From NCBI GenBank assembly GCA_025937785.1, contig JAICQQ010000001.1:1-64000 (forward strand): a DNA stretch of 64,000 nucleotides, given 5' to 3'. The position numbers were made by a program, and so were the translations under genes. Position 1 is the first letter of the stretch, and each line of letters starts with the position of its first letter. Positions 56,534-64,000 of the stretch are shown here, one piece after another. The notes under the pieces are model-generated. The model was not told the DNA's origin. It saw nothing but the letters and a program-made list of their open reading frames with translations, and searched no databases. This stretch comes from Polyangiaceae bacterium (lineage in GTDB: Bacteria; Myxococcota_A; Polyangia; Polyangiales; Polyangiaceae).

Positions 56534-56890
56534 TCAGAGTAACCCCTTCGACCGAAGCAGCTCGTAGATCCTGCGGTTGTGCTCGAAGTAGGCGCGCTCG
56601 GCGCGCTCGCGATCACCAGGCACCTTGGGATCGTGGATGAAAAGCTCTAGCGGAGCGTCGAGGTGCTCGAGGCGTCCGTCCTCGTGAATGCGGACGTGCC
56701 GGTCGTTCGTGAAGCGGTTCGTTGCGTAAAAGTCGAGACACGGCCGCCCGTCACTCTCGCTCAGCAGGTAGTTCACGCTCCAGCGAGCCATGGTCACTTG
56801 ACCGCGCACCGCCAGCGGCGCTTGCGGCAGCGTGACCGTTCCGGAAAAGTAGGCAGCAAACGCCTGACGGATCGCGGCATGGGCTAGCAT
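56534..56890 (-). CDS. Hypothetical protein
   Basis: MLAHAAIRQAFAAYFSGTVTLPQAPLAVRGQVTMARWSVNYLLSES... Confidence 0.55.
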   Translation of the reverse strand: MLAHAAIRQAFAAYFSGTVTLPQAPLAVRGQVTMARWSVNYLLSESDGRPCLDFYATNRFTNDRHVRIHEDGRLEHLDAPLELFIHDPKVPGDRERAERAYFEHNRRIYELLRSKGLL

Positions 56891-56989
56891 GCGTGGCTCA
56901 CTGTAGCATGCGATCGCGGGGCGAGAGGGCGGCGCAAACAGCGGGTGACCCACCCTCCGATAGGCACGATCATTGCTGGGATCATCCCC

Positions 56990-57922
56990 ATGCAGCGCGA
57001 GGTGCGGATCGGCATTTCTGGATGGAACTACGCTCCCTGGCGCGGCGTGTTTTATCCGAAAGGGCTCAAGCACTCGCGCGAGCTTGCTTTCGCCGGCGGC
57101 ATCTTCTCGAGCGTGGAAGTCAACGGCACCTTCTATTCCTTGCAGCGTCCCTCGAGCTTTCGACGCTGGTACGCCGACACACCGCCGGGGTTCGTGTTCG
57201 CGCTGAAGGGCAGCCGCTACATCACGCACATGTTGCGACTGAGGAATGCCGAGCAAGCGCTCGCGAACTTCTTCGCATCGGGGTTGCTGTGCTTGGGCGA
57301 AAAGCTAGGTCCCATCTTGTGGCAATTGCCGCCGCGGACCGTGTACGATCCGGGGCTGCTAGACGCATTCTTCGAGCAGCTTCCGCGTACATTGGGTGAA
57401 GCGGCTCGGCTGGCTCAGAACCACGATCAGCGGGTAGCAGGCCGCAGCGTCGTCGACGTGCCGAGCGAACTGGCGGCCCAGGCAGTGCGTCACGTCTGCG
57501 AAATTCGCCATGAAAGCTTTCGCGATCGCGAGTACGTGCGCCTGCTCCAGCGCCACGAAATTGCCCACTGCATCGCCGACACAGCGGGGCTTTACCCGTG
57601 CTTTGGCGACGTCACGACCGACTTCGTGTACGTGCGTTTGCATGGCTCGAGCGAGCTCTACGCGAGTGGGTACGATGTCCGGGAGCTCGCTACCTGGGCG
57701 TCGCGTATTCGCGCGTGGACACGCGGTGAGGCCCCTGCGACTCCTCCCCGCGTGAGCGGCGGCGGGCTGCGCCCGCGGCCGCGACAAGTGTTCGTTTACT
57801 TCGACAACGACATCAAGGTGCACGCGCCGTTCGATGCGCAGAATCTGACTCGTTTGCTGGAAGGAAGGCGGATCAGGAAGCGGCCGGCTGTGCCGGCTGA
57901 TGGGCGAGCAGTTCGCGCTTGA
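56990..57922 (+). CDS. DUF72 domain-containing protein
   Basis: RIGISGWNYAPWRGVFYPKGLKHSRELAFAGGIFSSVEVNGTFYSLQRPSSFRRWYADTPPGFVFALKGSRYITH. Confidence 0.93.
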   Translation: MQREVRIGISGWNYAPWRGVFYPKGLKHSRELAFAGGIFSSVEVNGTFYSLQRPSSFRRWYADTPPGFVFALKGSRYITHMLRLRNAEQALANFFASGLLCLGEKLGPILWQLPPRTVYDPGLLDAFFEQLPRTLGEAARLAQNHDQRVAGRSVVDVPSELAAQAVRHVCEIRHESFRDREYVRLLQRHEIAHCIADTAGLYPCFGDVTTDFVYVRLHGSSELYASGYDVRELATWASRIRAWTRGEAPATPPRVSGGGLRPRPRQVFVYFDNDIKVHAPFDAQNLTRLLEGRRIRKRPAVPADGRAVRA

Positions 57923-57987
57923 ACCCCGGGGTTCCGGTGGCGCGCCCACGCTCCTTCCCGTCCGAGTAACGTGCTAAATTCCCGCCC

Positions 57988-58950
57988 GTGAAACGGCTTC
58001 GGGCAGTCTGGATAGGCGGGTTCACGTTGGCCTGCGGCGCGCAGCCGGTGGCAGGCCCAACTGCACCACGCCCCGTTGCACCTGGTCCGGTCCCCGCGTC
58101 CACCGAATGCGTGGAGGCGCCCGGGGCAGTCACCCAGGACGAGATTCGGCCGCTCACCGAGCCGCTGGCGTTCTACGAGGATCGATCGAGGGCGCATCCG
58201 AACGACAGGGCGGCGCTCGTCGATCTGCTGCGTGCGTACGAGCGGGAAGGGCGCTGGGGCTACGCTGCGGCGGTCGCCTGGCGTTTGACCCAGTACGCGC
58301 CGGACAACGCAGACTACCAGCACCGCCGCGCCTTGAATCTCATGCGCGTACTCCAGGCGACGCACGATAGGGTGCGAGTCGGGGAAATGCAGGAGCCGCT
58401 CGACAAATGCATCGAGTTGGATCCCAAATTCGCCGACTGCCACTTCCTGCTCGGCGAAGTCGCCTTGTGGTCGGACGACGAAGAGCTCGCCGAGGAGCGC
58501 TACCGGCGGGCGATCGAGCTCGACCCGCGGCGAGCCGCTTACTACCAGCGCCTCGCCGAGTTGTATGCGGCTTACCGGCAAGATCGAGCGGCGGCGGCGG
58601 TGCTGAGCGAGGCCTTGCGTTTCGCGCCGGTGAACGGTGAGCACGCGCAGGCCCGCTTTCCGTTGCTGATCTTGCTCGCAGATCTGACAGCGAAAGGGGA
58701 CGATCCCCCGAGCGCTCTGCGTTACCTCGAGCAGGCGGAGCCCCTGGCGACAGCAGGCCCGGCTCCGCTCGCTTATGAGCTCGCTGCGGCCTACGCCAAC
58801 ACCGATCCGCCACGAAACAGTCAGGTGCAGGAGAAGGTGGTCACGTTCATGAAGCGGTTCTACGAGGCGGCGTGTCGCGGAGACTCTGCGGTCAACTACA
58901 GGGAACAGTGCCTGCGGGCCAGCCTCTGGGTCATGGGCTACGCGCAATGA
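57988..58950 (+). CDS. TPR-containing lipoprotein
   Basis: GGFTLACG lipobox; tandem TPR helices. Confidence 0.75.
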   Translation: MKRLRAVWIGGFTLACGAQPVAGPTAPRPVAPGPVPASTECVEAPGAVTQDEIRPLTEPLAFYEDRSRAHPNDRAALVDLLRAYEREGRWGYAAAVAWRLTQYAPDNADYQHRRALNLMRVLQATHDRVRVGEMQEPLDKCIELDPKFADCHFLLGEVALWSDDEELAEERYRRAIELDPRRAAYYQRLAELYAAYRQDRAAAAVLSEALRFAPVNGEHAQARFPLLILLADLTAKGDDPPSALRYLEQAEPLATAGPAPLAYELAAAYANTDPPRNSQVQEKVVTFMKRFYEAACRGDSAVNYREQCLRASLWVMGYAQ

Positions 58951-59672
58951 CGGCCCTCCATCGTTCGGCGGGTTGGCTATGGGGTGCCCTTGCTTGCGCG
59001 TGCGCGAGCGAGCCGACGGCGCCTCCAGCGGCGCCGCCTCACGCAGGCGTGGTGATCGCACCGGTGAAGCCGTGCCCCCCTGCCGATCCTGAGGCGGGCC
59101 CAGAGCTGCCAACGGTCGAGCTGCGCAAGCAACCGATCAAGGTGGACGACGGGTACACGGTGTGGGGCCTTGGCTATTTGCTGCGGAGCCGCCAGCACCG
59201 CAGCGCAGTCACGGGCGAGCCCGTCACCGTTCTTGGCTACGTGGTGGCCACTAACCTATCCAGCGCGCCCGCGTGCGCGGTGCACGAGACCGGCCAGGCC
59301 GATCCCGAGGACTGCTCCGCCCCCGTCCCCGCGTTCTGGCTCGGCGATCGCCCGGACGCGCCCCGCGCCGAGTCGGTGAAGGTCATGGGTTTCGCCTCGA
59401 ATTACGCACAAATCTACGACGCCATCCGGCAATTCGATAGCGGTCACCCGGCGCACGACGCTTTCTGGGGTCAGGAGATCCCGAACCCGCTACCCGCGGC
59501 AGGCGCTCGCGTGCGCGTGCGGGGGCGCTTCGGCCCGACGTTTTCCTTGGCCTCGAGCGGTGGCGAGAGCGACGACACTATGGGGATCGTCACCTTCATC
59601 TCGATGGAAACACTCGAGCCTGCCAGCGAGCTAGCCACGCTACCGGGAGTAACACGGTCCCCGCAGCCCTGA
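58947..59672 (+). CDS. Hypothetical lipoprotein
   Basis: LACACASEP lipobox; ATGA overlap with the TPR lipoprotein. Confidence 0.65.
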   Translation: MTALHRSAGWLWGALACACASEPTAPPAAPPHAGVVIAPVKPCPPADPEAGPELPTVELRKQPIKVDDGYTVWGLGYLLRSRQHRSAVTGEPVTVLGYVVATNLSSAPACAVHETGQADPEDCSAPVPAFWLGDRPDAPRAESVKVMGFASNYAQIYDAIRQFDSGHPAHDAFWGQEIPNPLPAAGARVRVRGRFGPTFSLASSGGESDDTMGIVTFISMETLEPASELATLPGVTRSPQP

Positions 59673-59807
59673 GACGCAGCGCGGTGGGTTGGCGTTCGAG
59701 TAAATCCTGTAAGCCAAATAAAGACGCCACCGAATGCCCAGATCGAGGCCGAGCTCCGACCTCTGCCGGGTTCCCCCGGGCCGCAGTTCGGTCAGGCGAA
59801 GGGAACA

Positions 59808-59832
59808 CAGCCGCCCTCTCAATGGGCGGCTG
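59808..59832 (-). terminator. Intrinsic-like terminator after tRNA-Ser
   Basis: Perfect 9-bp stem CAGCCGCCC-ATTGAGA-GGGCGGCTG followed by TGTTCCCTT on the minus strand, 2 nt after the tRNA. Confidence 0.7.
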
Positions 59833-59834
59833 GG

Positions 59835-59919
59835 CGGAGGCGAAGGGATTCGAACCCCTGGTAGGTTGCCCTACGGCGGTTTTCAAAACCGCTGCCTTCG
59901 ACCACTCGGCCACGCCTCC
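59835..59919 (-). tRNA. tRNA-Ser(UGA)
   Basis: GGAGGCGTGGCCGAGTGGTCGAAGGCAGCGGTTTTGAAAACCGCCGTAGGGCAACCTACCAGGGGTTCGAATCCCTTCGCCTCCG; class II variable arm, TGA anticodon. Confidence 0.95.
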
Positions 59920-60000
59920 GCCGGTCGAGATAGTGTCTTGCTGCCGGCCTGGCAAGAGGCTTCAAGGCGCCAGATTGTCAGGCCGCTGCCAAGCTGGCAG

Positions 60001-63000
60001 TCAGAGCTTGTCCTTGGGGACGGCGGAGGGGGGCGGGGCTATGTGGAGGGGAGCTCCGCGCTGGAACGTACGACCTTCGCTGACGACGTAGGCGATGCTG
60101 AGCGTGTTGTGGATGTCAACGAGCGGATCCTTGTCGAGCAGGACCAGATCGGCGAATTTGCCGGGTGCGAGGGAGCCGAAGTGTTCCGCCGTGCCGAGCG
60201 CTTCGGCGTTGCCCAGCGTGGCTTGGCGCAGGATTTGGAGCGGGGTGAGGCCCGCGTGGGCGAGGTGCCAAAGCTCGGTATGGAGGCAGTGGCCGTAGAA
60301 GCAATCGGCGTCGGGCGTGCCGCTGCCGACCGCGATGCGAACATCCCCATGGTGGGCGAGCTGAAAGCCCCCGACGGTGCGATCGTAGGCTTGCTGCCGG
60401 AGCTCGGGGGTGAGGCTGCGAGCCCAGTCTGGACTGTGACTACGCTCGGCCGCGGAGGTGAGGGCCGCCAGCAGGGGGTCGTTGCGGCGTTCGGACTCTT
60501 GCCGGAAGAGAACGAGGTTGCCCCAGGGAGCGGCGAGCGAGGTCACCACGGTGGTTTGGGTTTTGGCGAGAAGCTGCACCAGGTCGTTCGCGATGGGGGT
60601 GGCTCCGCTGAGGCCCGGCGCTGACCAATGGCCGAGGAGGGCACCGAGGACGAGCTGCTCGCGGTCGTGGCCCGCGCCTGAAATGACGAGACCTTGCTTG
60701 GCGGCTTCGTTCGCGAGTACGCGCTGCAGTGGCCACGAGAGCTCCGGGGCTGCGAGGAGGCCGTGGGCGCCTTCCGCCTTCGCGGCCCGTACTCGCTCGC
60801 GCAGCGCCTGTTCGGTCAGGACGGGTCCGCCCCCGTTTGAGTACGCGACTGTTTTTATAATGCTGGGGTGGCTGAGAATCCGGGGGACGGCAGCGCCCCA
60901 GACCCGACGCCGGTCGGTCCAGCCCTGACTCAGCGCCTGGTCGCTCCCGACATCCAGCACGGTCGTGACCCCGAAGGCGAGGAAGGCGGCGAGCTGCGCG
61001 ACGCCAGCCGGAGCGCTCCTCGTAGAGCGCGGGGCGAGGCGGGTACGGGCGTCAATGAGGCCCGGGAGGGCAAAGCGGCCGGCGGCGTCGAGGATTCGAG
61101 CTTCCAGGGTCGGTTTGTGGTCCTTTTCGGCGCCGATCCACTGGATGCGGCCCTTGTCGATGTAGATGGAGACTGGATCGTTGAAACGGCCGCGCTCGAA
61201 GTCGATGGGGCGGGCGTTGCGCACCAGCAGGGGTTCATCCGCCGAAGGCGGTAGCTCGAGCGACGCGATGGCCTTCCTGTCCGTGGCCACGCTCTGTTGC
61301 AGGACCTGGCGGCCGCTCGCGTAGACGAAGGTTGGGGCCGTGCCGCTAGCGCTCGGAGCAAAGCTGAAATCGCGGCCCCCGGTCGCTGACACCATCATGG
61401 CCCCTTCGTCGGGGATGGTGACCGACTCGGACTTGGGTGATGCCCACCACAGCTCGTCACCGCGACCGAAGGCGACCGATTGACCGTCGGGAGCCACGAG
61501 CGCGCGGTCGAAGGGGGTCGCGAAGCTGGTGACGGGGACAGGCACGACTTTCCCGGTCGCTTTCAGGGGCAGCTTCATGACCTGGCCGCCGTCGCTGTAA
61601 TAGAGCCAGGCCCCGTCGCCGGAGAAGTGTGGCGTCGGCTGCCAGCTGCCCTGAGTCCCCCAGGTCGAGCGCTTCGCCGAAGGCAGATCGATGAGGTGGA
61701 TGTGCGGCACTCCGGCTACCGGGGCGACGTAGGCCAGTTCCGTGCCGTTCGGGTGCCAAGCGGGTTGAAAGTTAACGGTGCGATCACTGGTCGCCAGCGT
61801 GCGCACGGTGGTGCCGCTCAGCAGCTCGATGACCCGAAGCTCCTGGTTGAAGCCCTGGGTGACCTGCACCGCCACGCGGGTGCCGTCGGGTGAGGGCGCG
61901 GCGGGTCCCCATTCGAAGCCGTCGAGATCGCGGAGCACCCGTCTCGCCCGGGTAGCGTCCTTGGCCTGGTGCCAGAGAAAGCCGGCGGCCGTGAACAGGA
62001 GCTCGCCGCTCTTCGGGATCACGCGGGGATCGGTGGGCGCCATCGGTCCCGCTGCGGGCAGACTCCAGCGCGGCGTCGCATGCGGCAGCACCTCGAGGGA
62101 GGCCTGAAGCGAGAGGCGCAACGGCTGCTTCTTGCCGGTCCCCGTATCCACCTGCCAGAGCGTGCCGCGTTCACACAGCCAGAGCTGGCCGCCCTGGGCG
62201 CTGAAACGCGCATTCGGAGCCGCAGGTTCCACGCTGGTGACGGGCTTGGGGTCGCCTCCCGGCAGCCGCACGCTCACGATGCTGGTGGGCTGAGGATCGG
62301 CGGGACCGCCGCCGGGAGCCGGCAGCACCTCGAGAAAGATGCTGTCGCTCTCGGGGTCGCGGACGATGTCGACGACCGCACCCTTCACGTTGAGTTCCGT
62401 CGTCGCCTTTCCGGTCTTGTCCAGCGCCAGAAGCTGGCTCGTAGCGGCCCCGGGCTCGCGCGCGGACCACACCAGCCGGCCATCATCGAGAAAGCCGACG
62501 GCTTCGATCGGCCCGGGTTCGGAGCGCGTGTAAATGCGCCCCGCGCCGAGCTCGACCCAGCGCGCCTGGGTACCGCCCGTGGGTGGTCGGCTCAAAAAGC
62601 TGAGTGCCTTGCCGTCCGGAGACCACGAGGGTTGAGATGCGTGCGTCGCTCCCTTGATCTCGGAAGTCTCCCCCGTGCTGAGATTCAGCAGGAACAGGTT
62701 GGCCACGCCGCTTGGGCCTCGGTTCGACACGAACGCGAGGCGGCGGCCGTCGGGCGAAACGGCCGGCTCTCGGTCGTAGTGAGGGCCGAAGGTCAGCTGC
62801 TCGGCGTCACCACCTTTGGCCGAGAGGCGGTACAAATGGCCGAGGGCGTTGAAGGCGAGCCACTTGCCGTCGGGCGCGATCGCGACGTCAGCCGCGGTGA
62901 CGTGCGCTGCGACGATCTCCAGGCTTTCGGTGCCGGGGGTGCGCTTTGCCGCTGATTTCGCGGAGGCAGATGGGGGCGGCGGCAAGGTCGACGGCGCATT

Positions 63001-63096
63001 CGTCGGCGGCGGTGAACCGCACGCCGCGCTGCTCAGGGCCACCAGCACGAACGGCCATGGAAACCTACGGGACCCCTGCTTCCGCTTGCCTCGCAT
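60001..63096 (-). CDS. TolB-like beta-propeller (PD40) plus amidohydrolase fusion lipoprotein
   Basis: SPDGRRLAFVSNRG, SWSPDGKALSFLS repeats; C-terminal GRFALPGLIDARTRLAPRS...PLQILRQATLGNAEALGTAEHFGSLAPGKFADLVLLDKDPLVDI. Confidence 0.88.
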   Translation of the reverse strand: MRGKRKQGSRRFPWPFVLVALSSAACGSPPPTNAPSTLPPPPSASAKSAAKRTPGTESLEIVAAHVTAADVAIAPDGKWLAFNALGHLYRLSAKGGDAEQLTFGPHYDREPAVSPDGRRLAFVSNRGPSGVANLFLLNLSTGETSEIKGATHASQPSWSPDGKALSFLSRPPTGGTQARWVELGAGRIYTRSEPGPIEAVGFLDDGRLVWSAREPGAATSQLLALDKTGKATTELNVKGAVVDIVRDPESDSIFLEVLPAPGGGPADPQPTSIVSVRLPGGDPKPVTSVEPAAPNARFSAQGGQLWLCERGTLWQVDTGTGKKQPLRLSLQASLEVLPHATPRWSLPAAGPMAPTDPRVIPKSGELLFTAAGFLWHQAKDATRARRVLRDLDGFEWGPAAPSPDGTRVAVQVTQGFNQELRVIELLSGTTVRTLATSDRTVNFQPAWHPNGTELAYVAPVAGVPHIHLIDLPSAKRSTWGTQGSWQPTPHFSGDGAWLYYSDGGQVMKLPLKATGKVVPVPVTSFATPFDRALVAPDGQSVAFGRGDELWWASPKSESVTIPDEGAMMVSATGGRDFSFAPSASGTAPTFVYASGRQVLQQSVATDRKAIASLELPPSADEPLLVRNARPIDFERGRFNDPVSIYIDKGRIQWIGAEKDHKPTLEARILDAAGRFALPGLIDARTRLAPRSTRSAPAGVAQLAAFLAFGVTTVLDVGSDQALSQGWTDRRRVWGAAVPRILSHPSIIKTVAYSNGGGPVLTEQALRERVRAAKAEGAHGLLAAPELSWPLQRVLANEAAKQGLVISGAGHDREQLVLGALLGHWSAPGLSGATPIANDLVQLLAKTQTTVVTSLAAPWGNLVLFRQESERRNDPLLAALTSAAERSHSPDWARSLTPELRQQAYDRTVGGFQLAHHGDVRIAVGSGTPDADCFYGHCLHTELWHLAHAGLTPLQILRQATLGNAEALGTAEHFGSLAPGKFADLVLLDKDPLVDIHNTLSIAYVVSEGRTFQRGAPLHIAPPPSAVPKDKL

Positions 63097-63199
63097 GCTC
63101 GAAAAACTAACACCCCCGCCCCGGCCGCCGTCGAGGAAAAGCCGAGGCCATCGAAAGCGGCTGTTGCTTCTCGTTGGCGCCGACCATAATCCCCAAGCC

Positions 63200-63970
63200 G
63201 TGCAGTCAGCTCGCACTTTTCAGATTTGGTCACTGTTCGCTCTACCGCTCGCTTTGGCAGCAAGCTGCGGACCGGGATTGCCCTCGGAAGTACCTTTGGG
63301 CGGGTTCGACAGCCCTGTTGACTCCGAGTCGCGGGGAGGCAGCTCGCGTGCGCCGGACGGAGCGCGCGCCGAGGGCTCGGATTTCGAGGGTGAAGGGGGC
63401 GCGGGGGACGAGGCCGAGGCGGAGAAAGACGGCGCCGACGGCTCCGACGACACCGACGAAGCGACCGCCACACCAAGCGCTCCCGCGCCCAAAAAGGACG
63501 AGAAGAAGCCAGCAACGGAGGGGCCCGCCGCGCCGGCAGCCGCCGCTACCACACCCGCGGCACCCTGCGACGACACGAGCGGGAGTGAACCGGGCTGCGG
63601 CGAGCTCCAGAGCGGTGCCTGCGGCTCCGTCTTCGGTCCCCTGTGCGAACAGCTGGGCGCCGCCCTCAAGCCGAAGGTCGCGACGGCGATCGTTCAGTGT
63701 CTGGTCGAAAACAACCGGCGTTCGCGCTGCGAGTCGATCGAAGAGTGCCTCGAGCGGGGGCTCGAGCAGGTCTGCGTGGCACCCCCCGATCGCGAGGTGT
63801 GCGAGAAGCTGTTCGCTCGCTGCGATCCGCCTGAGGAGGGCCCGTGGCAGGACGTCGACCACTGCGCCAAAGGCGTGGCGTCGCTCAAGAAGGCGGCCCG
63901 AGCGAAGGTCGTGGAGTGCCTCGAGGACAGCTGCGGCCTCGAGACGTGTTTCCTGAAAGCTGGCACCTGA
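63200..63970 (+). CDS. Hypothetical lipoprotein with acidic/Ala-rich linker and Cys-rich C-terminal domain
   Basis: SLFALPLALAASCGPG lipobox; Cys-rich body (CGELQSGACGSVFGPLCEQ...CLEDSCGLETCF); GTG start 63200. Confidence 0.6.
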   Translation: MQSARTFQIWSLFALPLALAASCGPGLPSEVPLGGFDSPVDSESRGGSSRAPDGARAEGSDFEGEGGAGDEAEAEKDGADGSDDTDEATATPSAPAPKKDEKKPATEGPAAPAAAATTPAAPCDDTSGSEPGCGELQSGACGSVFGPLCEQLGAALKPKVATAIVQCLVENNRRSRCESIEECLERGLEQVCVAPPDREVCEKLFARCDPPEEGPWQDVDHCAKGVASLKKAARAKVVECLEDSCGLETCFLKAGT

Positions 63971-64000
63971 GCCAGCCCGCTGGCACCTGAGCCAGCCCGC
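63961..64000. repeat. 20-bp perfect tandem repeat (TGGCACCTGAGCCAGCCCGC x2), cut by window end
   Basis: Two identical units read directly; begins inside the last codons of the preceding CDS. Confidence 0.85.

Overview
High-GC window, gene content suggestive of a myxobacterial chromosome (inference), with mostly housekeeping and conserved-hypothetical genes. Landmarks are a dnaN-recF-gyrB block beside an AT-rich DnaA-box region (probable oriC, no dnaA in the window), ligA, tlyA, cinA, thpR, clpB, ccmF, pyrH, a KamA-family radical SAM gene, an acyl-CoA carboxylase beta subunit, a MerR-folE-SDR operon, mlaE, rimI, aspS, tRNA-Ser(UGA), an SRP (4.5S-type) RNA missing from the ORF track, and many lipoproteins. 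I found no CRISPR array, prophage or intact transposon. The most interesting unexplained items are: (1) a ~268-bp inverted-repeat element filling the gap between a CPBP protease gene and tlyA, with hexamer repeats and a frameshifted, truncated four-helix-bundle (23S IVS/IVP-like) ORF; (2) a 14-nt degenerate tandem repeat upstream of gyrB; (3) the oriC-like region and its unusual gene context; (4) a Glu-to-Lys change in the NBD1 Walker B motif of ClpB; (5) a decayed HEPN-like gene; (6) a translationally coupled MerR-FolE-SDR operon whose MerR has a Cys-rich tail; (7) a PIN/RHH toxin-antitoxin pair with a perfect palindrome over its ribosome-binding site; and (8) a 20-bp tandem repeat running off the window end. 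All calls are from reading the sequence; no searches were run.
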